Origin: Lepidodermella squamata
Taxonomy: Eukaryota > Gastrotricha
Reading direction: 5' to 3'
DNA: 64,000 nucleotides
Assembly: GCA_047495785.1 (NCBI GenBank)
Contig: JBLDXI010000007.1
Span: 4,154,001 to 4,218,000, forward strand
The stretch's first letter is position 1, and every line of letters starts with the position of its first letter. Positions 10,480 to 20,653 of this stretch are shown here, piece after piece. The translations under genes were made by a program, and so were the position numbers. Below the pieces are notes generated by a model. That model was not told where the DNA came from, searched no databases, and was given only the letters and a program-made list of their open reading frames with translations.

Positions 10480-12945
10480 ATGGCCATCTTGCTTTTAACG
10501 GCTGTCTTATTACTACAGCGAATTTCATTAACAGAAAGTGGTAAGGTTTTTTCTTTGTACCCTGTTTTCTCGGATTTATTCACCGAAACTTAGCTTGCAG
10601 CCCGGCATGCCAGAATGGCGGAAGCTGTGTAGGCACGGTTTGCCAGTGCCCGGCTGGATGGTCGGGTTCTGATTGCAGTTTGCGTAAGAACATTACATTC
10701 CACATCACCTAGTAGTCTCAAAACTCAGATTGAAAGCTCAAGTAAACGGCATGGATTAAGGTGAAGCCTCGGTATTTTTGACTGTTATTGTTGTAATGCC
10801 TTGATTCGCGCAACTCAAAATGTCCATTGTGTTTGAGGTTGTAAGTTGAAAAAAATCCGCAAGCTGATTGGTCAGTTGGCTCGTATCCATGACTCCGCCT
10901 TGCTACTTGATCGTGCGATCCATAATAAAATGTTTGCAAAAAATATCTTTTTATGAATGGTTTTACGCATTTGTTGGAAACGCGTGCTACGATACGGCCT
11001 TCATAAAAATAATAAATGCCACAAATTATATAGATCGCACGATCAAGTAGCAAGGCGGAGTCATGGATACGAGCCAACTGACCAATCAGCGTGCGGATTT
11101 TTTTCAACTTACAACCTCAAACACAATGTCATAACACGCTGGTCAGAATAGTCTTTTTTCACTCGAACCGAAAGATTGCGGCTGACAGGCTTTTTATACT
11201 TTTCTCTCTCCATTATCTTACCAGCTGTTTGCTCACCAAATTGCTCGCAAAGGACCGGAATCTGCCCTGGACCTTTGCAAACGTGCAACTGCTTGGCTAG
11301 ATTCACTGGAGCTGATTGCTCGAGAAGTAAATTGGTTTATCATAGAATCAGTGAAAAAGCTTAACCTTATTGCTTATTGTGTGTAGCTTTGGGAAAGCCA
11401 CTCAGCGATCCGGAATCTTACATACCAGAATTGTCATACGTAAACAATGGTGATATCGGTAATTTGAATTGCCTTTGACACCTCAACATCAATTAAGACT
11501 ATGTTTGTAGTCAATAACTGGTGGCTGCGGCAAAATCTTAGCGTGACCTTACAACGCAACAACGCTACTCGTTTACTGAACAATAACGTTTTCTCTCGCG
11601 GTTATATGATAAGCAAAAAGGTACTGTCGCCAATGTTGCGGGGCGTTTCTAACTCTCATCTCCTTCTCAGGAATGGAACTTGACGGACTTTTCGATCAAC
11701 ATCACTGCGGAGACGAGCGGAATGCTTACTAATGGTCGATTCCAGGTGACTATCATGGCAAACAGGTCATTCACCTATTCAACTTCGGTCGGTGTCACAA
11801 ATAGTTCCGGCTTCTTTGCCGGTCTTAGTTTTGCCTACACTCTGAGTACCAGTACATTTTCGCTCACAGCATCACTTACTCCTGTCAGCATGTCATCCGC
11901 GTCTAGTTACTGGCGTTCGGTTGATAACACCGTCTTCATGAAGGGCCGATTTCACCTGGGCATAGTCGTACGTTACGGCGGTCAGGTTTTTGCCGAATAT
12001 TGCAACACTTCTGTCTGCGAGCGACTGATCAAAGGCGTTGCTTTTCCGAACTTTTTCCCCGTCACAACAGCCACAGCTCTACCAATCGTGTTGGCGGTTC
12101 ATGCAGATGACTTGGGAGATTCGCAAATTTTTGATATTTTAGATGTTAGAGTCTATCGCATAGGTTTGCAGCTTCGCTTCTCAATGCTGATAATTTATTT
12201 TTGATCTATCATTAGGTACATGCGATTCCGAGTGTCAAAACGGCTACTGTGTAGGTAGAAATACATGTCAATGCCCGGCCGGTTGGACAGGACAAACATG
12301 CAGAAACCGTAAGTACCGCATGTGTAAGATGGATCGTTGTAACACACCACCTAGGGTGTACGTAAGTTTTAGTGAGCTGTTCATTATCACTCGAAGTAGC
12401 TCGATGGCGAAGAAAAAACGATGTACTGTTGGAGAATTCAATTTGAGAATTTCGAACTTAACCCCTACCACACCCAGTTCAAGAGAAAAAGACATGAAAA
12501 TACAGGGGCGCTTTTTGATTCGAATAACTTGAGTTGGAAAATATATTATATGCAGTTTAAGGATTCTACTTCGAACTCTGGTTTCCGGAATATTTTCGGA
12601 ATAATAAAACCCAGACGGGAAAAAAACTACATCGAAGGGCCAATTTAAAAAAACGCAGGAAATAGAAAAACGGTTTTGCCTTTGCCTTTGCAGAAATTTG
12701 CGGATCCATAACTTGTCCTGTAAACGGGTGGTGCTCCGGACCGAATACGTGTTCTTGCTTCGACAAATGGCGAACAGGATCTGACTGCACAACACGCAAG
12801 CACTTGAAGAATCTGAAATAACCAAAGTGTGAAAACTTGTTTTACAGCTATCTGCGACTGTGCTGGAGCAAAGAGATGCGTTGCCCAAATGTGCGACTGC
12901 CAAGATGGCAGCCAACGCAACGATTGCAGCGACCCAAGCGAGTGA
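10480..12945 (+). CDS. Secreted EGF protein with a central lectin-like module
   Basis: Nine exons join in frame to 406 residues: 10480-10540, 10594-10683, 11225-11326, 11387-11458, 11511-11620, 11671-12163, 12216-12308, 12694-12795, 12848-12945. A signal peptide (MAILLLTAVLLLQRISLTES) is followed by EGF-like repeats (QNGGSCVGTVCQCPAGWSG is clearest). A central region of about 230 residues comes next, then three more Cys-rich EGF units (CQNGYCVGRNTCQCPAGWTG). The central region matches the lectin-like modules of the genes at 20654 and 23864: NATRL, then an intron after SKK, then DFSINITAE and NGRFQVTIMANRS, ending ILDVRVYRIG. The intron after exon 8 uses a GC donor (gcaagc). Intron 2 holds a foldback element. 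Confidence 0.72.
10825..11128. repeat. Foldback element with 96-bp inverted arms
   Basis: The arms 10825-10920 and 11033-11128 are inverted copies that differ at very few positions; the core gctacttgatcgtgcgatc pairs with its exact complement. The 112-bp loop is unrelated. The element lies inside an intron of the EGF gene. It has no coding capacity and looks like a young non-autonomous transposon. Confidence 0.8.
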
Positions 12946-13283
12946 TCCGATTTGCGCCTTGCAGAGATTTACTTTGGATCTGAGATCTATAGAAATGCTA
13001 AGCACAAAATCATACCCTTAAATAGCCTAAATTCTTTCTTAAGGCCAACAGCTGCACGCTGCACGACTTATCACGAAGTTCTATTGCTCTTGCACCGAAA
13101 TTTACTCGCTTTTATTAGTTTCTTTTTTCCTTCCTACTTATCACTTATCTGATACTGAAAACTAGAACTTCAAAAACTCATAAAATAAAACGAATGTATA
13201 TATCAAATTCATTAAGTTAACAGCAAAACATGTCAACCTTGATTTCATATTTCATATTTTATTGTTCATTTCAGAATGACAGT

Positions 13284-13763
13284 TCAGTAGTTAGATACTT
13301 CGCAAGTGCAAGGCTTGCAAGTATTCTGCATCACCAACTGCTTCTGTTTCGGCGGGGTGTAATCCCTCGTCTTCATCCACATTGTTCCATCGTTCAACAT
13401 AGCCGAGAAGCTCTCCTTGTAAGGAACATCACAATCGCGCCATTCGTTCGGGTTTAGGATCAAATCGCAAAAGTGTTGCGAATGCTTGACGAAACGAACA
13501 GAGAACCCAGTGCAAACATCCCCTGCAGCCGCGCACTTTTGCGAGCAGTCAGTCAGGTCGGCGCAATCGTCGCATTTCTTCGACTGTGTAAACATCGATC
13601 GAGTAAGCCGGATGCAGGTTTTGTTCAATTTGTAGAAGCGAAATTCGTTGTTGTAGTCGACATATTCCAGCTGATCGGTGTCGTCGCCTGTCGACAGAAT
13701 TCGGCTGTCAATCACACAGCCGAGTTGGAGGAAAACGGCGGTCAATAACAGAAATCGATTCAT
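13284..13763 (-). CDS. Secreted Cys-rich protein, possibly PAN/apple-like
   Basis: This single-exon protein has 159 residues. I take the ATG at 13763 (MNRFLLLTAVFLQLGCVIDS), which gives a clean signal peptide. The mature part has ten or so Cys, including CDDCADLTDCSQKC and CTGFSVRFVKHSQHFCDLI. The pattern C-x(3)-C-x(6)-C-x(5)-FS followed by C-L resembles PAN/apple modules, which bind proteins or carbohydrates outside the cell, but this is only a pattern resemblance. The C terminus is also Cys-rich (CKPCTC). No better family assignment can be made. Confidence 0.65.
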   Translation of the reverse strand: MNRFLLLTAVFLQLGCVIDSRILSTGDDTDQLEYVDYNNEFRFYKLNKTCIRLTRSMFTQSKKCDDCADLTDCSQKCAAAGDVCTGFSVRFVKHSQHFCDLILNPNEWRDCDVPYKESFSAMLNDGTMWMKTRDYTPPKQKQLVMQNTCKPCTCEVSNY

Positions 13764-14300
13764 TGCGCAGTGGGAAGCAGGATTATTTTCTGGCTGGAAA
13801 TCTTGTGAAATAAGGCACTCCTTAATCACAAGCCGTCCTTAATGCTATCATTATGCTAAACAGGCGCAGTATTTGATAGATTTTTATGGCTCTTCCATTC
13901 GGTTAATGACTAACATGTTGCTACATTAAGTTGATAATTACAGACATTAAGGTATCATGATCCTGTGATGGAAAGTAATTATTTCATAACGACGTAACAA
14001 GAATACTATTGCTTTAGGAATGCGCTGCTTTCGCCTCTGAAATTTTCAAGGGAGAATGGTATAAAACATACGGCCCGAAAAAGAGCTAAGCCGTTGGATA
14101 CTGGGATGCATTAAACTGAAAACTGAACATTCATAGTCATTCGATTCCAGGCCTTTCTGAGCATTTTGATATGAGCTAGCAAGCTAATTTTTTGCAAAAT
14201 CTATTCGAAATAGGCGTAATTTATTAGTGTGCTACGAATCACAGATATGAAAGAAATACTCGTACAATATTATAAAAATATGGAATTTTCCTAAAAAACA

Positions 14301-14538
14301 ATAGGTCGAGTAGCTTGGCCAATTCGATATTTTTATGATAGAACATGAGTAGAAATCTATATTTGAGTGAAGCACGAAATATAGATAAAGTAAAACGAAT
14401 GAATCGAGTGAAATCGAGGCAGAACGGGCCGGCAGGCGAGTGGAGACGAGATTTCACGAGGTGAATGAGTTTTACGAGGTCCATACGAGTGCTTCACGAA
14501 AAAATAGGTTTCTACGAATGTTGTATCGTAAAATGTTA
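14301..14538. repeat. MITE, family shared with the copy at 19476
   Basis: The imperfect inverted arms are 14326-14373 and 14491-14538, both ending in a gaagc/gcttc pair inside. The outer flank ataggtcgagtagctt at 14301 recurs, inverted, at 19640-19660. The interior is rich in cgag-type repeats. The same tips and layout at 19476-19660 make this a dispersed non-autonomous family. Confidence 0.6.
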
Positions 14539-14577
14539 CACGTGTCTATATTTTTCGCAACGCAAAATAATAAATTT

Positions 14578-14745
14578 TCCCATAGACATTATGTCAAAAG
14601 CTAGCAGCCGAGCCCACATGTAGAACGCGGAGTGATTCTCACAGAGGCCGAGACTGAAACAGCTTCATGCAGTGCGCCTGCGAGCTCGGTGAAGAGCGGC
14701 TTTCTTGTAGTTCACCATCATATCTCGCACGGTTTGTGACAAGGC
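14578..14745 (-). pseudogene. Frameshifted copy of the orphan gene at 16869-17246
   Basis: Read on the minus strand in three successive frames, this stretch gives KKAALHRARRR, then HCMKLFQSRP, then CENHSAFYMWARLLAFDIM. These align in order with RDTLRRRARMS, HCMELFDSRAV and CENVTSFYLWAQGLASEIM of the gene at 16869-17246. The two frame changes lie only a few codons apart, which no intron could explain. I therefore call a decayed paralogue. Its left end abuts the MITE at 14301. Confidence 0.7.
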
Positions 14746-15526
14746 TTCATGGATAAATCATAAGATGTGGCCTTGATTTTAATTAGGCTTATGGACGTAA
14801 TTTCAATGGGGCAGCGAAAAATTGCATAGCTAGGACTGTGATTTTGACGCTAATAGCCTTCAACTCCTAGGAATCAAGGTTGTTTCTATGTCAGATCGAT
14901 AATTTGCCCATTCATTGTAAGCCTAAACTGGATATATAGGACGTTTAGTATAGCACTTAGATTTCACACATTCGCAGAAATTGGAGCATGGCACTCAAAT
15001 ACGATGCTTGATCGTTCTCAGTATTCAAAAATTCTTATCACCCATGCATATCCGTTCGTCATTTATTTTCATAGGCTTTATCAATCACTTGAAATACTCC
15101 CTTTCGACCGAGCAAAAATGCGGATCATTAATGACCGAAGCCATGGTTGGCGGTATCGAGGTTCTATTTAACAAAAATGTAGGCCATTTGCGAATTAACC
15201 GATCCCTGAAAAGATCAACCTCTACTATTTATCAGTTGAAACACACTATTTTCGAGATAATTAAAACAATTAGGTCTCTGAGTGATCGACAATGAGGCCG
15301 CGTAACGTACGTGTAACAGCTTCAGCTCAACTAATTTTGCCATGGAAAAATCCTTAATTTCCCACCTTTGCTGCAGCTTCGCATATGCTTTAATACCTAG
15401 TAAGAATTGTACCCAACCAACCACCCACCAACTTACTTCTCGTTTATCGCATGTTCCTTATCAGCCCGCGGCGCACATATGTATTTCTCGTTTAAACATA
15501 ATCATAAATCTAAAAAGCCTCTCAAA

Positions 15527-16642
15527 ATGAGCCTCGAGTTCAACCCTGCCGAATTCGCCCAAGCTTGTGATGATGACGCCCTTGCTCACTTCTCAACCGT
15601 TATCGACGTGGCCATTTTGTCGCTGGGAGCCGACAAAATCGCTAGAGTGACCAGCGCCGCAGCAAGTCACAAATGTCTAAGCTACCTACTATCAAAGACA
15701 CAAGTTAATTTGGAAGCGAACTTTTTTAGCAAAAGTGACTCTCTTCACACTTTGGGCTACACATGTTTGACAGCAACTTGCGATCCAACGATCCGGCAGC
15801 TTGAGCTCAACACAGTTTCATGGAACACCACAATAGAACGCAGAGATGGTGATCGGATTAACGACAGAGTAAAAACTGCGCAAATTTTACTTGATCACGG
15901 TGCCAATATCAATTACGTCGACCCAAATCGGTACACAGCTTTAAAATTGAGCGTAGATCATGAACTGAAGCCTTTGGTTGAGCTACTAGTGGCCCGTGGG
16001 GCGAATTTAGATGTCCCTAGTGGCGAAGAATCTGCTGTGAAAGTTGCCTGCAATAATGAACGTTGGCAGGTTGTACAATTTCTCATCGAAGCTGGAGCGC
16101 ATCTTGAGAATACCCATAGCCCTGAGAGCGACTCAAACCCGTGGAAATCATGCACGATTGGCAGCTTGTATCTCCACGACGCAGATCACGATAATATAGG
16201 AGGGGTGCAGCCGGTTGTTTTTCCTCGAGACGCAAGAGCCGAGCTCTTCAAATCTCTGGCCAAAGCTGGTTTTCTTTGCGAGCATTGCGCTAAGGATGAA
16301 TATTTCACAAGCTTGATCATCGCACGATGGGCCTGTGACAAGATCAACAACCCGAATCAATTAGATGATCGCTTGATCCAAATTCTTCTCTTCTCCCGGA
16401 TGACATCGTCATTCCACCCAGAAGACTACAAGCCGGATCCTAGCGATGTTGTTGGAGTCGGCGTGTATCAACTGTTGATGCCTTATGTGATGCAGCTTTT
16501 CCCGATGAAGCTGCAGGCCATTTGCAGAATGACGATTCTCAGCCGACTGCCGACTGGCTTCAGGAAACGAGCCGAGGCTATAGATAAAGGCTTAAGCAGC
16601 GTTTTGCCTCCTATCTTGCTTAGCTACTTGAAATTTGAGTAA
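15527..16642 (+). CDS. Ankyrin repeat and SOCS box (ASB-like) protein
   Basis: Single-exon frame of 371 residues from the ATG at 15527 (MSLEFNPAEF), preceded by AAA, a good start context. Central ankyrin repeats include KTAQILLDHGANINYVD, LVELLVARGANLDVP and WQVVQFLIEAGAHLE. The C-terminal 40 residues fit a SOCS box: PMKLQAICRMTILSRLP for the BC-box and ILLSYLKFE for the end, where LPLPP and a final Leu-Leu are usual. ASB proteins recruit substrates through ankyrin repeats to an elongin B/C-cullin 5 ubiquitin ligase. An upstream extension to 15407 is possible but looks like 5' UTR. Confidence 0.8.
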   Translation: MSLEFNPAEFAQACDDDALAHFSTVIDVAILSLGADKIARVTSAAASHKCLSYLLSKTQVNLEANFFSKSDSLHTLGYTCLTATCDPTIRQLELNTVSWNTTIERRDGDRINDRVKTAQILLDHGANINYVDPNRYTALKLSVDHELKPLVELLVARGANLDVPSGEESAVKVACNNERWQVVQFLIEAGAHLENTHSPESDSNPWKSCTIGSLYLHDADHDNIGGVQPVVFPRDARAELFKSLAKAGFLCEHCAKDEYFTSLIIARWACDKINNPNQLDDRLIQILLFSRMTSSFHPEDYKPDPSDVVGVGVYQLLMPYVMQLFPMKLQAICRMTILSRLPTGFRKRAEAIDKGLSSVLPPILLSYLKFE

Positions 16643-16868
16643 CTTAAAATGTGAATTTAATTGCAGTAAAAGTCGCGTTTTTTCATTTATTCAATCGAAC
16701 CTTTACATGATTAGTTTGTTTGGTCATTGTTAAGGTATTATTCTTGCGTCCACTCATTCGCAATCGGTGTCAAAATGTATACTATTTCTCGTGAATTTAT
16801 GGCTCGGGTTAAGAAACCATATTTAGTGGGTAGCGTAAGGTTTTATAGAATAGAGACGAGGGAATTAG

Positions 16869-17246
16869 TTACCGCTTCAATGTCGATAGATAGGATCTTC
16901 TTTGCCGAATTTTACACGCGTCTTTGTCGTATTTTCCAGCCATGATTTCAGAAGCGAGTCCTTGTGCCCAGAGGTAGAACGACGTGACATTTTCACAGAC
17001 TGCTCTCGAGTCGAACAGTTCCATGCAATGCGACATTCGAGCACGTCGACGAAGGGTATCACGATATCTCACAAGCAAAGTCTTCATGACGTTATCATGC
17101 GGATGATCTGAATTTTTCTGGTTATCGACAGCTTTATCGCCCATCGTCCCGATGATCCCCGAACTTTTCAAGGCAATATTTTTACCTTGAAAGATTGATA
17201 GGATAATACTGATAAAAAAGATTCCCCCGCAAAGACTAGGATACAT
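16869..17246 (-). CDS. Orphan small protein with a local pseudogene copy
   Basis: An open frame of 125 residues; a shorter start at MGDKAVDNQK is possible. The N terminus has a hydrophobic stretch (GGIFFISIILSIFQ), so it could enter the secretory pathway, although gtaaaa just after it could also be a splice donor. The body is basic and has the block HCMELFDSRAVCEN then FYLWAQGLASEIM. That block is preserved in a frameshifted copy at 14578-14745, which is the best evidence that this frame is or was a real gene. No family recognised. Confidence 0.5.
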   Translation of the reverse strand: MYPSLCGGIFFISIILSIFQGKNIALKSSGIIGTMGDKAVDNQKNSDHPHDNVMKTLLVRYRDTLRRRARMSHCMELFDSRAVCENVTSFYLWAQGLASEIMAGKYDKDACKIRQRRSYLSTLKR

Positions 17247-17707
17247 AGCTTATCTGACAAGAATATCCATGATCTCTCCAACATATTCAGTGGGTTCAGC
17301 TTTGTCTTATAATCAATTACGATGCTCTGCGTCAAAATCAAGAAACTAGTCCGCTTTAACCTCGTTCTGGCTGTTTGCATTTGTGTATACATTTCCTATT
17401 TTTGTCATTTCTCTGAAATTTCATAATTACACAGGACATTTTACAGCAGTTCACATTTGTTATTGCTTTCGATCTACTGCGGTTAGCGTGGGATTAACGC
17501 CACTAATTGCAACCAAACATTGAGTTGTCAGACACCCCTGTCACTTGAGTCATCAATGTCACCTTGAGCTGACAGTATTACATGCGAAAGAATTAGCTCG
17601 AATCACGTGTTAAAGAAGACATGTTAGTGAGAGATCAAGAAATATCGAAAACGAATAATGTTGTGAGCGCTTTGTCCCCTCGGTTTTATAGGCGAACCTC
17701 TAGTCCG

Positions 17708-18385
17708 TTACGTTTTGTAGCCTACAAAGAAGCTAGAAAGGTCAACAATGCAATAGAATAATTCGCAAAAATTACTACAGATTCCGTCTAAAAATTCAAT
17801 AGTTATGTTTCGCAACCGGGCGGAATGGTTCAAAGGATCGAGTTTTTGTTCGGCTAAGATATTAATGGAGCTGTTGTACTGAGCAATGATGAACTTGATT
17901 GCTCCATTTTTTCGATCCAGCTGTGGGTTAGGCCGGCTCAGCTTTTGCCCTCCGGACTGCTGTTCGAGCTTACTCTCAACAGAGGCGACTTCATCGACCA
18001 TAAGTTGAGCTAATTTTCAAAAGCTGGGATGAGGCGCCGTCAGCTTGCTGTTTATCCTGTGATGCCAGGATTCGACCAGGTTGTTTGTCCGGACGTCCTG
18101 GTCGTGGACGTTCCAGACGGCCGGTTGTAACCTGCCGAGCCACGTCTCGCGGAAATACCGGGCAAACATGGCGAGTACCGGCGGTGCCGTAGAGCACAAC
18201 TGCTCAGCCGGTAAGGAAACGTTAAGGCCATAAATCGATGTATCAGAGTTCGAAACCCTGAGTTTCCACGATAGTAAGCAATGAGGCCGTGCTCGCGGAT
18301 CCACTTGATGATCGCCACTCCACTTGATTTCAACTTCCCATTTTTCGAAACAGCGGGGATGGTCATGATCGCCGCCTAAATTCAA
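17708..18385 (-). pseudogene. MULE-type transposase C-terminal remnant
   Basis: On the minus strand the frame reads RYFRETWLGR, then VWNVHDQDVRTNNLVESWHH, then HPSF, as in Mutator-like (MULE) transposases, where WN..D..RTNN..EGWH..F and HPxFWxF are typical. Directly after HPSF there is a TGA where Trp is usual, and the frame continues open with KLAQLMVDEV and further residues. So the remnant carries an in-frame stop. The region upstream of 18385 shows frame decay. Inactive. Confidence 0.65.
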
Positions 18386-18474
18386 ATTTTCGAATTTAAT
18401 TTTTCAAATTTAATTGAGCCAAGTTATTACCTGTAGTTGTAAATTCGAAAGTAAGAGGCCCGTCGATATAACCC

Positions 18475-19480
18475 TCAGGCATGTCCGGTACGTTGATAGC
18501 CCTCACTTTTCGATCGACTACAACAACAGCGGTGGTAAACAGAGCCGTTTTCTTGCCTGTCTTCCTGGTATTTATACCCATCAAATACCGTAACGATACC
18601 TCTTTTCCATTTAAACCGAACAATTTTGGGAGAGGCAATAGTGAATGAAGCGTTCGTGAAGGTGTCGCCTCTTTTCTCGACCTCGTCTTCAGCAGCTTGA
18701 TGATTGGTTTGATCGATTTTTTCTTTCAATTTCTTATTTTCCTCCACTGCTTTTCGATAACGGTCGAGTACGGTATTTGGACTAATCATATTTGGCGTCA
18801 GTGGAGATCCGCCGCTTGCGGTAAGCGGAGAGGGCGCTATAACAGCCGGCACCCCTTTCCTTGAAACAACAACTCGAGCGGGGCGAACTTGAGTGGATGC
18901 GGCCATGGGACTCCCCCTTAATCTTCTTAGCCCTAGGAGACGGTGGTGATATTACAATTTCGGGCACAGATGACTGCGGCTCCAATCCAGGTAAACTAGG
19001 CGAGCGAGGTTCCGGCGATGCGACGGGTGGTGCGTTGATAGGACCACTTGATGCCGCGGGTGAGTGCGTTGTAGCAGGCCTAGCCTTGGCCGGGCGGCCG
19101 CGCTTATTACGAGGCTTCTCAGGCGCAGGCTCAGCTACCTGTTTATTCTTCGGCGGCCTACCGCGTTTACGCTTCTCAACCACTATCACTTCCTCGTCGG
19201 TAGAATTCTGTTTACGAGGCGGCGGTGGGGTTACGGTGGGTTAATAAAATTACATGATGGTCGTTGAGCTGCTGGTAAATCGAGTTGCTTCGGCTTACGA
19301 CCACGTTTCTTCGGTGGCGAGTCCTTAGTGAAAATAACACGAACAGGAATGTCGAACAGCGGCATTTCACAACGAAGCGCTTTTTCAATGGCCTCGGTGT
19401 TCTTTTTATCGCAAGGTGGACAATAAAAATCATCCTTGGCAATTTGTTTCTTGCAATCTTTGCAAGTACCTGGCTTATAT
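18475..19480 (-). pseudogene. AT-hook and FLYWCH-like N-terminal part of the MULE relic
   Basis: Minus-strand segments in changing frames carry three AT-hooks (KRKRGRPPKNK, NKRGRPAKA, KKRGRKPK), a CxxC-x(10)-CxxC finger-like piece (CKDCKKQ, then YCPPCDKK) near 19380-19460, and a FLYWCH-like stretch (VTVFDGYKYQEDRQENG) near 18540-18600. FLYWCH fingers precede MULE transposase domains in animal elements, and AT-hooks are DNA-minor-groove binders. I infer the 5' half of the same element as the transposase remnant at 17708. Frames break near 18600 and 19220. Confidence 0.5.
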
Positions 19481-19660
19481 TTGTATGGTATGACATGAGT
19501 AAAACGTTTATATCTGTACGGAGCCGCCCGAGATTTACGAGTCGGAACGAGCCGGAGGCGAGTTGCGATGAGTAAATCGAGTGCGGCGAGTTCAGATATG
19601 AACGATTCACGAATGTTATACCGTAAAATATCTAATTGTCAAAGCTACTCGACCTATATT
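19476..19660. repeat. MITE, second copy of the family at 14301
   Basis: Left arm 19476-19520 and right arm 19593-19660 are imperfect inverted repeats; the right-arm tip is tttacggtataacattcgtg on the minus strand. The right arm matches the left side of the element at 14301 in inverted orientation, including tcgagtagctt. It sits at the upstream edge of the MULE relic. Confidence 0.55.
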
Positions 19661-20653
19661 TCTGGGGACAATTCTATATTTGTATGGTTGTAAGGATCTG
19701 CGGCTGGCATCGTGCCATCGAACTAACTAGCTTGTGATAATAATCATGTGTCATGTGATCATCAATTAGGCAATGCCATGTTCGCTGTAGTTATTTCTAT
19801 ATGATATTTAAGGCAGATCCTCAATGTTCGATTCATTCACAATAAAGTATAGATTAGTGCCTAGCCAAGTCTTGATGTTTCCCTGACAATGGTATAGCAT
19901 TCGCAAATCTTCTATATCTGAACTCTTTACTCATGTAAATCCAATTTGAAAATATCTTCAAGCCAGAGAGCCAAGTATTACATTAGAACTGAGTAGGGTA
20001 AGGAAAATCACAAAGGGTCTCTGTTGGATCTTGGATACCTAGGATTCCCAGCCGTAGTGCGCTCTCTGCTTCAAGCTTCACAGACTGGAATTTTTTTAAA
20101 TCACCGGCGCTTGACTGGAAAGCTGACTTAAAAGCAGACTGAAAAACTCTCGATCCTCGTCACTTGGGCCACCTGAAATAACTTTCTCAAACTTGTTCGA
20201 GTATTTTTACGTGAAACGAGAATGTGATGAGAGCTGTGCAGCGCCAAAACACAGCAAAAACATGTAATTATTTGTGAAGACATGCTTTTTTGTAAAGCGT
20301 ATTTAGACTTAGATTTAGATTCAGATTTAGAGAGTGACTTCGCTATGCTGAGAATTTGATCGAGCAATCACCAGAACGTCTGAGGTCTGCGTTTTCGCCC
20401 GGACTATACTTTCAATTTCCTGACGTAAATCGTTGAATATTGTACGATTTTGCTGAAGCTGTTTGCCAAATAACAACCAAGGCTAAAAGCGTCTTGTTTA
20501 TGGATTTCATGAATCTGCTAATGAAAGGCGGCGGCAACCCACATCATTTAGCAACCTCGATGGCTAATAGCTTCCTAATTTAGGATCAAATTCAATGCAC
20601 GAAGAGACGTGTCAGTCTCGTTTAGACTCTGCATGAAGTTATAAAATAGAACG
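19661..20653. other. Intergenic, no supported gene
   Basis: Upstream region of the lectin-VWA gene. A short Lys/Ser-rich frame on the minus strand near 20128-20367 has no recognisable features. No other coding signal seen. Confidence 0.35.

Larger units (their letters stand above)
13764..15526. other. Intergenic with MITE and pseudogene, no intact gene
   Basis: Apart from the MITE and the frameshifted paralogue listed separately, I see no supported coding sequence here. Open frames near 14981 and 15215 lack domains and start context. Confidence 0.35.

Noticed and set aside
10868-11151. Overlapping short frames on both strands
   Set aside because: All lie in the inverted arms of the foldback element and repeat each other's peptides; no gene.
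12268-13005. Long minus-strand open frame of 245 codons
   Set aside because: It overlaps the last EGF exons of the plus-strand gene, whose Cys spacing and splice phases are convincing. The antisense frame has no domain.
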